From Thiothrix sp. (GTDB lineage: Bacteria; Pseudomonadota; Gammaproteobacteria; Thiotrichales; Thiotrichaceae), in the NCBI RefSeq assembly GCF_028714775.1, contig NZ_JAQTLS010000011.1, positions 62,001 through 126,000 on the forward strand: a stretch of DNA of 64,000 bases, given 5' to 3'. A model generated the notes under the pieces. That model did no database searches and had not been told where the DNA came from. It saw only the letters and a list, made by a program, of their open reading frames with translations. Shown here in pieces: positions 1 through 7,493 of the stretch. A program made the translations under genes and the position numbers. The number at the start of each line of letters is the position of its first letter. The first letter of the stretch is position 1.

Positions 1-994
1 GATGCGGCAGGGCATATTTCGCCAGAGTGCGCAGGTCAGTGCTGAAACCTGTGGCAGGCCGTACCCGCCCGAAGGCTTCGCCGATACCGTCGTAACGGCC
101 GCCGCGTGCCACTTCCCGCCCTAATCCGGGGGTGTATATGCCATACACAATCCCTGTATGGTAGTCATAACCGCTCAATTCAGCCAGATCAACATGGATA
201 TTGCACGCGGGGAAAAGGGCGCTAATGCGTCCGGTCAGGGTGCGCAGGTAAACCAAGGCTTCGCGGACTTCCGCCGGGGCGTTAACAAACAGCGCATCAG
301 CCTCATCCAGCACCTCGGTTGAGCCATTCAAACGCGGCAATTGGCGCAAGTAATGCTCAAGGTCGGCAGGCAGCTTGGCGTTTTCCAGCCACGCATCAAT
401 TTCCGGCAGGGATTTGCGTTCTAGCATGTCGTAGAAAGCGTTTTCCTGTTGCGCATTCATGCCAGCGGCACGCGCAAGGCTGCGGAAGATACCGACGTGC
501 CCAATATCCAACACCAGATCAGGGATGTGGCAATGGGTCAGGGTTTCCAGCAGCAAGGAAATGACTTCGGCGTCACTGTCCAGCCCCGCGTGCCCGAACA
601 GTTCCGCGCCCACTTGCAACGGTGAACGTGAACCATCGCGGTGGAAGCTGCGGGTACGCAATACGCTGCCGATGTAACACAGGCGGTTCGGCTGGTCAGT
701 TTTCAGTTTGTGCGCGTCAATGCGGGCAATTTGCGGGGTCATGTCCGCCCGTACACCCATCATGCGCCCACTCAATTGGTCGGTGAGCTTGAAGGTTTGC
801 ACATCCAGATGCGTGCCATGCCCGGTGCTTAAGGATTCCATGAATTCCACTAACGGCGGCATCACGAGGCGGTAGCCCCAAGTGGCATAGAGGTCAAGCA
901 GCTCGCGGCGCAATTGCTCCAAGCGTTCGGCTTCGTCGGGCAGGGCTTCGCTGATCCCATCCGGGAGCGCCCAGTAAAGGTTTGTGTGTGGCAT
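1..994 (-). CDS. hisZ: ATP phosphoribosyltransferase regulatory subunit HisZ (3' part beyond window)
   Basis: This is the class II aminoacyl-tRNA-synthetase-like regulatory partner of the short form of HisG. It acts in the first step of histidine synthesis. The reading frame runs from an ATG at 994 off the left edge, so 331 codons are visible and the C-terminus is missing. The N-terminal stretch MPHTNLYWALPDGISE and the VRADMTPQIAR motif (about residues 81-91) are typical. A further RGGRYDGIGEAFG motif lies near residue 300. HisRS-like folds share these motifs, but the context after hflC-DUF2065 and the divergent N-terminus favour HisZ over histidyl-tRNA synthetase. It is probably the last visible gene of the hflK operon. 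Confidence 0.9.
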   Translation of the reverse strand, partial: MPHTNLYWALPDGISEALPDEAERLEQLRRELLDLYATWGYRLVMPPLVEFMESLSTGHGTHLDVQTFKLTDQLSGRMMGVRADMTPQIARIDAHKLKTDQPNRLCYIGSVLRTRSFHRDGSRSPLQVGAELFGHAGLDSDAEVISLLLETLTHCHIPDLVLDIGHVGIFRSLARAAGMNAQQENAFYDMLERKSLPEIDAWLENAKLPADLEHYLRQLPRLNGSTEVLDEADALFVNAPAEVREALVYLRTLTGRISALFPACNIHVDLAELSGYDYHTGIVYGIYTPGLGREVARGGRYDGIGEAFGRVRPATGFSTDLRTLAKYALPH

Positions 995-1005
995 ATTCCA
1001 GCTAG

Positions 1006-1197
1006 TTAAGTCACAAAGAGCAGTAGGATACCAGCAATTACACTCGCCAGACCAATGCTTCGTAAGGTTTTGTCAGGCAAGTTCAGCAGGTTTGCGTAGG
1101 TTTGCTTAAGGCGCGAGGGGCTTGCGAATGGCAAAAGCCCCTCCAGTACCAATACCAGAGCGAGTGCATTAAACAAATCGTGCCAGTTAACATCCAC
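1006..1197 (-). CDS. DUF2065 family small membrane protein (YjeT-like)
   Basis: This 63-residue protein has two hydrophobic segments, at about residues 9-24 and 46-62. They are separated by a basic loop containing PSRLKQTYANLLNLPDKTLRSIG as its recognisable core. Length, topology and position directly after hflC match the DUF2065/YjeT family, whose members usually sit next to hflKC in gammaproteobacteria. The function is unknown; a role near the HflKC complex is only suggested by conserved neighbourhood. It lies 6 bp after the hflC stop, so it is co-transcribed. Confidence 0.8.
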   Translation of the reverse strand: MDVNWHDLFNALALVLVLEGLLPFASPSRLKQTYANLLNLPDKTLRSIGLASVIAGILLLFVT

Positions 1198-1203
1198 GCG
1201 GAT

Positions 1204-2073
1204 TTACGGCACAGTTTTTTGCTTGAAGTAACGGAAGAACTCGGAGTCCGGTTCCACCACCATCACATCGCCCGGTTTGCCGATGGTATTACGGTAAGCG
1301 CTCAAGCTGCGGTAGAAGGAATAGAATTCGGCATCTTGCTGGTAGGCATTGGCGTAAATTTCCGCTGCTTTGGCATCGCCTTCACCGCGAATCTTTTCCG
1401 CTTCCTTGTACGCTTCTGCCAAAGTAATGGTGGCTTTGCGGTCAGCGGTTGCCTTCAGCTTTTCAGCCTCTTCCTGCCCACGGGAACGGAAGTCTTGCGC
1501 GACCCGTTGGCGTTCAGAGCGCATCCGTTCGTATACCGAGTTGCTGACGGTATCGGGGAAGTCAATTTTGCTGACGCGCACGTCGACAATTTCAATACCC
1601 AGTTGTTTAGCAACGTCGTTGGACTTGGTTGCCAGCCCTTGCATGATTTTGTCACGTTCGGCAGCCAACGCTTCTTGGATGGTGCGGCGGCTGAACTCGT
1701 TACGCAGCCCGTCTTTCATCAATTGTTCCAAGCGGTTTTCGGCATCGGCCATGCGTCCGCCACCCGTGGAACGGTAGAAGTTGGACACGTCTTTGATGCG
1801 CCATTTGACGAAGAAATCGACGGTCACGTATTTCTTTTCGCCCGTGAGGAAACGCTCGGACTTGGAAGTCAGGGTCAAGATTTGCGACGGGAACCGGCTG
1901 ATAGTGTTCATCAGCGGGAGTTTGAAGTGCAGCCCCGGCTGGATGTCCGCTTGCTTGATTTTGCGGAACTCGAACAAAATGGCTTGCTCACGTTGGTCAA
2001 CCGTATAGGCAGACATGAGCAACAGCAATACGATCAGTCCACCGATGCCGATAACTAGGTTTTTAATGTCCAT
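1204..2073 (-). CDS. hflC: HflC, SPFH-domain modulator of FtsH protease
   Basis: HflC pairs with HflK in a large inner-membrane SPFH (stomatin/prohibitin) assembly that surrounds and regulates the FtsH protease. The 289-residue product has one N-terminal membrane anchor (about residues 5-24) followed by the SPFH domain. The domain starts with VDQREQAILFEF and continues into a long Ala/Glu-rich helical region. Length is normal for the family. Its ATG overlaps the hflK stop by one base (TAATG), which indicates translational coupling. Confidence 0.95.
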   Translation of the reverse strand: MDIKNLVIGIGGLIVLLLLMSAYTVDQREQAILFEFRKIKQADIQPGLHFKLPLMNTISRFPSQILTLTSKSERFLTGEKKYVTVDFFVKWRIKDVSNFYRSTGGGRMADAENRLEQLMKDGLRNEFSRRTIQEALAAERDKIMQGLATKSNDVAKQLGIEIVDVRVSKIDFPDTVSNSVYERMRSERQRVAQDFRSRGQEEAEKLKATADRKATITLAEAYKEAEKIRGEGDAKAAEIYANAYQQDAEFYSFYRSLSAYRNTIGKPGDVMVVEPDSEFFRYFKQKTVP

Positions 2074-3281
2074 TAGCGGCCTCCCCGAGTACTGCTTTCG
2101 CGGTCTGTTCCACGCACAATTTCACCTTCAGTTTTGTCGGTATCGCTAGGGGTTTTACTTGCCCCGGCAGCAGCGTTGGCGGTTGGCGCGGTTTTGGCTG
2201 CGGTCGCGGCGGCTGCATTGTTAACCGCATCGGCAGCAATCGCGGCTGCTGGATCGTTGCTTGAGGTCATCGGCAGGTAAATCATATTGTTGCCTTTCGT
2301 GGCATCAACCACCACTTTGCGGCTGCCACCCATGACGGCTTCCATCGTTTCCAGATAGAGACGTTCGCGGGTAATTTCAGGCGCTTTACGGTACGCGGCT
2401 ACCAATTGGGTGAAGCGAGCTGCATCCCCTTCCGCACGGTCAATGGCCTCTTGGCGTTTGGCGTTGGCTTCTTCCAGTAAACGGGCAGCTTTACCACGCG
2501 CTTCCGGTAAGACTTTATTGCTGTAAGTTTCCGCCTCGTTCTTGAACTGGTTGGCGTTTTCGCGTGCCTTATTGGCATCATCGAAAGCTTCTTTAACTTC
2601 GGTGGGCGCTTCGGCGTAGGTCAAGTTGACTTTGAGGACTTGCAAGCCGGATTTGTAATCATCCAACACCTTTTGCATCAACGCTTGTGCGTCCCCAGCA
2701 ATCTGTTCGCGGCCTTCTTTGAGGATGAAATCCATGTCATTGCGCCCGACCACTTCACGGGTTGCGCCGCGCATCACTTGGTACAATGTGCCACTGCTTT
2801 GGTCGTTGCTGTCCACGTCTTTGACATTGAAGGCATACTCTTGCGCATTACGGATTTTGTATTGCACGGAAACGCCAATCTCGACGATGTTTTCGTCCTT
2901 GGTCAGCATGGTGCTGCGGTCTTGGGCGCTACGGTTTTGTTCCACGTCAATGATTTCGACGGTTTCAACTGGGTAGGGTAGATGCCAATGCAAGCCCGCA
3001 CCCATGATTTCCTGAAAAGCGCCAAAGCGTAATACCAGTCCTTGCTGACGTGCATCTACAGTATAAATGCCAGATAACAGCCAGCCCGCAACCACTAATG
3101 TCAACAGGAGCGCGATGCCCTTAGTGCCATTGTTATTGCCGTCAGAACCGTCGCCGGAGCCAAACAGGCCGCCCAGTTTTTGGGTCAGTTTGCGGATGAA
3201 TTCTTCGGGGTCGTTGCTCGAACCACGTTTTTTTCCTGTCCACGGGTCTTTTTGATCCCCACCCGGTTCATTCCAGGGCAT
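2073..3281 (-). CDS. hflK: HflK, SPFH-domain modulator of FtsH protease
   Basis: HflK is the partner of HflC in the FtsH-modulating membrane complex. The protein has 402 residues. It starts with the typical MPWNEPGGDQKDPW segment, a Gly/Asn-rich linker and a transmembrane helix at about 55-74. The SPFH domain follows, with the DARQQGLVLRFG start. The C-terminal tail (about residues 345-402) is unusually Ala-rich and then polar, and looks disordered. A good ribosome-binding site, TAGGAG, precedes the ATG at 3281. It is the first gene of a minus-strand operon hflK-hflC-DUF2065-hisZ. Confidence 0.95.
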   Translation of the reverse strand: MPWNEPGGDQKDPWTGKKRGSSNDPEEFIRKLTQKLGGLFGSGDGSDGNNNGTKGIALLLTLVVAGWLLSGIYTVDARQQGLVLRFGAFQEIMGAGLHWHLPYPVETVEIIDVEQNRSAQDRSTMLTKDENIVEIGVSVQYKIRNAQEYAFNVKDVDSNDQSSGTLYQVMRGATREVVGRNDMDFILKEGREQIAGDAQALMQKVLDDYKSGLQVLKVNLTYAEAPTEVKEAFDDANKARENANQFKNEAETYSNKVLPEARGKAARLLEEANAKRQEAIDRAEGDAARFTQLVAAYRKAPEITRERLYLETMEAVMGGSRKVVVDATKGNNMIYLPMTSSNDPAAAIAADAVNNAAAATAAKTAPTANAAAGASKTPSDTDKTEGEIVRGTDRESSTRGGR

Positions 3282-3932
3282 AGTTTGCTCCTAAATAGAC
3301 TGTCTTGTCGCTAGATTGAGCGCTATAAAGCGGCGCAACGCGAAGCATAGCAGATTCGGTGGGCCGATCACCAAACTTACCCAGGAAAATAGGCAAATAG
3401 GCGTAGCGAGGACGGTTAAGGCGGGATGCAGATGCCAACCAACTACTTGAACAAAAAGATTTTATTTATACATAGAATCTGTATAATAAAGCGCACAAAA
3501 AAAAGCGGGCCATAAAGACCCGCCGCTTTGTGAAGGTGACTCAAGAACGCCGGAACGGTATCCCGGTTGGACGCAGGCAAACCCCCTGTTTGCGCCATCG
3601 CGCCCGTAGAGCAACATGCTTACTTGATCAACTCCCAGTGTTTATCAAGTCGTTATGCAACGCTCGTTCCCGAAGTCCAGCCCCCTAACCAGCTCCCCAA
3701 TGAATGGCCGGTTGAAAGGGCTCGATCGAGAATGTAACTTCAGCCTGCCGTCATCCCGAATCTCTTATGCCATTGAGTGTCAGAACGGCGGAACAGCTTA
3801 TTTTTTGTATTTCAGAAACCTCTGACGACGAAATCGTTACCACAAACCCCAAGTTCACGACTCCTGCTGAAGTGAGACCATAGTAAGGGGGGGGCGCTGA
3901 ATCGAACCTGAATCGTTAGATTGATTTTTCGC
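3282..3932. other. Gene-poor region with several hairpins; candidate structured RNA
   Basis: No convincing protein gene lies in this 651 bp stretch. Between about 3494 and 3730 it holds a cluster of stem-loops. The best is ACTTGAT (3622-3628) pairing with ATCAAGT (3644-3650), with outer helper pairs GAGC (3609-3612) and GCTC (3662-3665). Others are GCAAAC (3577-3582) with GTTTGC (3588-3593), CCGG (3550-3553) with CCGG (3563-3566), and the perfect palindrome at 3721-3730. A minus-strand intrinsic terminator closes the low-coordinate side. This suggests a minus-strand non-coding RNA ending near 3497, but I could not match it to 6S, RNase P, SRP or tmRNA. An 8-base G run sits at 3887-3894. Confidence 0.3.
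3497..3523 (-). terminator. Rho-independent terminator of an unidentified minus-strand transcript
   Basis: Read on the minus strand, a 7-bp stem GCGGGTC/GGCCCGC with a 5-base loop (TTTAT) is followed by eight T residues. The plus-strand reading has no T run after the stem, so the signal is directional. It lies about 215 bp upstream of the hflK start. It should therefore end a transcript that begins further right and insulate the hfl operon. Confidence 0.7.
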
Positions 3933-4724
3933 CTATAAAAACAGGGTAGGATCGACCGCTTCGCCGTTGAGATAAACCGACCAATGCAGGTGCGGGCCGG
4001 TCGCACGTCCGGTGCTGCCAACCTCGCCGAGAATGTCCCCTTGTTGCACCACATCGCCTACTTTCACCGAGATTTTGCTCAGGTGCGCATACATGCTAAT
4101 CACGCCTGCGCCATGATCGACGTACACCACATTGCCACTGAAAAAGAAATCGCCGGTATGCAATACCCGCCCGGAAGCGGTTGATTTGACGGGTGTACCA
4201 GCAGCGGCGGCAATGTCCATGCCGCTGTGGGGATTGCGTGGTTGCCCGTTGAAAATGCGCCGCATTCCGAAACGCCCGGTGTCTGCGCCGGGGGCAGGGC
4301 GTATGAAATTTAAATCGGCTTCCCCAGCGCTGAAGCGGGTTTTAAGCTGTTTCTGGACTGCCAATTCACGCACGATACGGGCGCTGGATTCTTCATCCGG
4401 CTCGACCATATTATTGTCGCTGAGGGTAATGCGTTGGGTGCGGTATTGTTTGTCTTGCACGCTGAATTCGATGGGTTTGCCGTTGCGGACTTGCACACTG
4501 TACGTGCCTGCCTGTGCATCGAAGGGGATGCCTACCAGTGCTACCCATTGCCCGTTATTGGCAGCGACCGTTACCCGCCGCCCGGCGTACTGTACAATCG
4601 GGGCGCTGGCTGATTGGGGAGCAAGTGGGATTTCTGCAATCCCACCCGGTACGGGGTTAGCGCGGGGGAATGCCCCGGCATGGGCGGAATAAAGCGCAAA
4701 GCCAAGCAACAGCCATTTTTTCAT
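3933..4724 (-). CDS. M23 family metalloendopeptidase (secreted peptidoglycan hydrolase)
   Basis: Lysostaphin-type zinc peptidases of this family cleave peptide cross-links of peptidoglycan or serve as activators of amidases. The chosen ATG at 4724 gives 263 residues beginning MKKWLLLGFALYSAHAGAFP, a clear signal peptide, and has AGGGAAATGA upstream. A longer frame starting at 4799 would overlap the divergent gene and bury the signal peptide. The C-terminal half carries the zinc-binding HxxxD motif (in NPHSGMDIA) and the HLH motif (in GPHLHW), both intact. The N-terminal half is a beta-rich domain of unknown role. Export to the periplasm is inferred from the signal peptide. Confidence 0.88.
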   Translation of the reverse strand: MKKWLLLGFALYSAHAGAFPRANPVPGGIAEIPLAPQSASAPIVQYAGRRVTVAANNGQWVALVGIPFDAQAGTYSVQVRNGKPIEFSVQDKQYRTQRITLSDNNMVEPDEESSARIVRELAVQKQLKTRFSAGEADLNFIRPAPGADTGRFGMRRIFNGQPRNPHSGMDIAAAAGTPVKSTASGRVLHTGDFFFSGNVVYVDHGAGVISMYAHLSKISVKVGDVVQQGDILGEVGSTGRATGPHLHWSVYLNGEAVDPTLFL

Positions 4725-4758
4725 TTCATTTCCCTGATTGTTTCTATGAGTCCGATTT

Positions 4759-5931
4759 ATGAATGAGTATAGTCGAGCCGCCGCCCGTATGCGGGACATC
4801 CAGCCGTTTCATGTCATGGCATTACTGGCGGAAGCGCGTCAACGGGAAGCCGCCGGGCAGGACATCATCCATCTGGAAGTGGGCGAGCCGGACTTTCCAA
4901 CGCCGCCGCCGATTGTAGAAGCAGGTATCCGCGCTTTGCAAAATGGGCAGACCAAATACACGGCAGCACGTGGTTTGCCTGCCTTGCGGGAGGCGATTGC
5001 GGGGTATTACGCCAGCCGTTTCGGGGTAACAGTGTCGTCGGAACGCATTTTGGTCACGCCCGGTGCGTCGGGGGCGCTGCAATTGGTGTTGGGGGCAATG
5101 CTGAATCCGGGGGATGAAGTGCTGATGACCGACCCCGGCTATCCGTGCAACCGCCATTTCGTGCGCCTGTTTGAAGGCAAGGCCGTCGGCATTCCGGTGG
5201 GTGCGGATACGGCTTACCAGTTGACGGCGGCGCATGTCCGTCAGCATTGGAATGCGGCGACCCGTGCGGTATTGCTGGCAAGCCCCGCCAATCCGACGGG
5301 TACGGTGCTGGGTTTGGCAGAACTGGCGGCAATCCACGCGGAAACCCGCCAGCGCGGTGGGGAATTGATCGTTGATGAAATCTATCAGGGCTTGACCTAT
5401 GGCGTGCCCGATGTCACAGCCTTGTCGGTAGACCCGGATAACCTTTGGGTGATCAATAGCTTTTCCAAATACTTCGGCATGACCGGCTGGCGTTTGGGCT
5501 GGGTAGTCGCGCCGGAATACGCAGTGGAAACGCTCGACCGTTTGGCGCAAAACATTTTCCTCGCCGCACCCACACCCGCGCAGTATGCCGCGTTAGCCGC
5601 ATTTACCCCGGAATCGCTAGCCATCATGGAAGCGCAGCGGCAGGAATTGCAACGGCGGCGCGATTTCCTCTTGCCCGCGTTGACGGAATTGGGGTTCGCG
5701 GTGCGTACTGAGCCGCAGGGGGCGTTCTATATCTATGCGGGTTCGGAACGTTTTGGGGATGATGCCCAAGCCCTGTGCCGCGAGATGTTGGATAAAACCG
5801 GGGTAACATTTACGCCGGGAATTGATTTCGGTAGCCATCAGGCACAGACGCATGTGAGGTTTGCGTATACGTGTGGGGTAGGGCGGTTGGAAGAGGCGGT
5901 GGGGAGGCTGGCGAAATATTTGCACGATTAA
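4759..5931 (+). CDS. Pyridoxal phosphate-dependent class I/II aminotransferase
   Basis: This 390-residue fold-type I aminotransferase has the diagnostic motifs KYTAARGLPALREAI (about 66-80), SPANPTG (175-181), VDEIYQGLTY (205-214) and NSFSKYFGMTGWRLGW. In the last of these, Lys237 should bind pyridoxal phosphate. The substrate cannot be fixed from sequence alone. It belongs to the broad aspartate/alanine aminotransferase-like group often annotated as aspC- or alaA-like. It is transcribed divergently from the M23 peptidase with only 34 bp between the starts, so the promoters must overlap the coding starts or lie close by. Confidence 0.9.
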   Translation: MNEYSRAAARMRDIQPFHVMALLAEARQREAAGQDIIHLEVGEPDFPTPPPIVEAGIRALQNGQTKYTAARGLPALREAIAGYYASRFGVTVSSERILVTPGASGALQLVLGAMLNPGDEVLMTDPGYPCNRHFVRLFEGKAVGIPVGADTAYQLTAAHVRQHWNAATRAVLLASPANPTGTVLGLAELAAIHAETRQRGGELIVDEIYQGLTYGVPDVTALSVDPDNLWVINSFSKYFGMTGWRLGWVVAPEYAVETLDRLAQNIFLAAPTPAQYAALAAFTPESLAIMEAQRQELQRRRDFLLPALTELGFAVRTEPQGAFYIYAGSERFGDDAQALCREMLDKTGVTFTPGIDFGSHQAQTHVRFAYTCGVGRLEEAVGRLAKYLHD

Positions 5932-6017
5932 AGTTTTTTATGTTATAGGGTGGTATTGGGTGGCAAATTGGTATAAAAATAGCGCAGATTACCCCTCCTT
6001 CAATAAGGTTTACTGCC

Positions 6018-7493
6018 ATGCCAGACGATCCCCATCAGCAAAAACTGCATGACTTCACCATTCGCCAAGCATTGCTAGCAGAAAAGCTAGCCCGCTTGCA
6101 AAGTCAACTCGACCTCGAAACCCGCGAGGAGGAACGAATGCGGATCGAAAAGCTCATCGCCAAGACACAGGATGCCTTGGATCAAGTCGAAACTGAACTC
6201 CTAACGCTGCAACAAAGCAGTCTGATTGCTGAAGCGAGCCAACTCAAACGCAATGGCGCGTATACACAAGCATTGAATTGCTGGTATCAAATCCAGTTCG
6301 CTTACCCCGGTAACTCTTTTGCCGCAAAGGAAATTGCTGCACTCGAAACCCTGCACACCAACCAAACCAAAGCCGTGGAAGTGGTCAAGCGTTTGTCGTT
6401 TCGCATGAAAGACATCAAACCAATTTTCAAAGAACTGGCCACCACTTTGAACCAGCCAGATAACAGCTCTGAATACAGCGCGATATTGGAGCAAACCGAA
6501 GCCTTTTTGAATGGTGAATTGGATGTCAGCGATTTTATAGACTGGTTCGCAGTAATGAAACCCAACGCAGGGGGGCATGGGGTCAACATTGAAGCATTGG
6601 CACGGCGCGTGCGGCGAGGAGAAGTGGTGTTGTTCCTTGGTTCAGACGTGGTTTCAGCCTATTGCGATGAGCCACACGAAGAACGCGCCTTGGTTGGGCA
6701 GCTTGCCAAGCAAATTGGCTATACACATTTTGACGGTACGCTGTCTTCCATCGCCGAGTATTACCAATTACGCCCTGACTTAGGCGTGGTTTCTTTATTG
6801 GATAATTTGCGCAAGTCTCTGCCAGACGCTGCTCGAGTGATTAACTTGTATGAAGCACTTGCCAAGGTCAAAATACCGCTGATTTTGATTTCATCGGGTT
6901 ATGACAATTTGCTGGAGAGTACATTTAAAGCAGCGGGCAAACAGTTTGTGGAACTCGCCTCAATCATTAATCGTAGCGAAGATTATGACATTGGTCATGT
7001 GCTGGTAAGTTATTCTGACCATAGTCAACCAACCTGCGTTTATCCAGAGGAAGAGCTGTCACGCTTTCGTTTGTTGGAGAATGGCTATTCGATCATCTAT
7101 AAAATTAGGGGGTCATGCGAAACAGGCGAATTTCAAGATACTAATGCAGACCTATTGCGCCGTGATGCTATGACTCTCTCAGAAAGCAATTATTTTAGCT
7201 TTGCACGCTACGCTGATCGCATTATCCCTGATTATCTGGCACGGCAATTCCGCAACCGTGGCTTTTTGTTCATTGGCTACCGTCCGAAAGAGTGGGAAGA
7301 CCGCTTGCTAGTCAGTGCCTTGTTAGAAAAACGTCGCAATGCGCAAGAGCCATGCTACGTGATTGGCAATGCGCCACAGGTGGGCGAACAACCCAAGCTG
7401 CTGGAAAGTGCGTTTTGGGAACACCGCAACGTCAAGCAGTATCATTTTGATTTCCGTGAGTTGGATGCTTATTTGGAGGGAGTTGGTGTATGA
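6018..7493 (+). CDS. SIR2-like domain protein with N-terminal coiled coil, first gene of a STAND/TIR conflict operon
   Basis: The 491-residue protein opens with a charged coiled coil (about 13-66). A short helical region follows (70-185), containing a TPR-like stretch and the motif DVSDFIDWFAVMKPN. The rest is a SIR2-like Rossmann domain: VVLFLGSDV (203-211) is the nucleotide-binding strand-loop and GFLFIGYRPKEWEDRLL (415-431) matches the C-terminal conserved strand. The usual catalytic motifs are altered. The TTN(Y/F)D site reads SSGYD (292-296), and the K(L/I)HGS site reads KIRGS (362-366). NAD hydrolysis is therefore doubtful. The stop overlaps the next start by 4 bases (ATGA). The coiled coil resembles the C-terminus of the TIR protein two genes downstream. 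Confidence 0.8.
   Translation: MPDDPHQQKLHDFTIRQALLAEKLARLQSQLDLETREEERMRIEKLIAKTQDALDQVETELLTLQQSSLIAEASQLKRNGAYTQALNCWYQIQFAYPGNSFAAKEIAALETLHTNQTKAVEVVKRLSFRMKDIKPIFKELATTLNQPDNSSEYSAILEQTEAFLNGELDVSDFIDWFAVMKPNAGGHGVNIEALARRVRRGEVVLFLGSDVVSAYCDEPHEERALVGQLAKQIGYTHFDGTLSSIAEYYQLRPDLGVVSLLDNLRKSLPDAARVINLYEALAKVKIPLILISSGYDNLLESTFKAAGKQFVELASIINRSEDYDIGHVLVSYSDHSQPTCVYPEEELSRFRLLENGYSIIYKIRGSCETGEFQDTNADLLRRDAMTLSESNYFSFARYADRIIPDYLARQFRNRGFLFIGYRPKEWEDRLLVSALLEKRRNAQEPCYVIGNAPQVGEQPKLLESAFWEHRNVKQYHFDFRELDAYLEGVGV

Noticed and set aside
1102-2058. 318-codon plus-strand frame opposite hflC.
   Set aside because: It is antisense to hflC, which has all expected features, and has no ribosome-binding site or family match.
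3700-3765. Plus-strand similarity to the 3' part of 6S RNA (CAGCCTGCCG ... CGAATCTC).
   Set aside because: No matching 5' closing strand exists upstream, so the long 6S hairpin cannot form. The resemblance is short and probably chance.
3767-3883. 38-codon plus-strand frame starting MPLSVRTAEQ.
   Set aside because: No ribosome-binding site, no recognised features, and it lies in the hairpin-rich gap.
3880-3910. tRNA/tmRNA-like T-arm string GGTTCGATTC followed by GCGCCCCCC on the minus strand, suggesting the 3' end of tmRNA or an attachment-site remnant.
   Set aside because: The flanks do not form a T stem, no CCA follows, a one-piece tmRNA would run into the M23 gene, and no tag reading frame is found in a permuted arrangement.
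4725-4799. Upstream start for the M23 peptidase.
   Set aside because: It would bury the signal peptide, overlap the divergent aminotransferase start and ignore the good ribosome-binding site before 4724.
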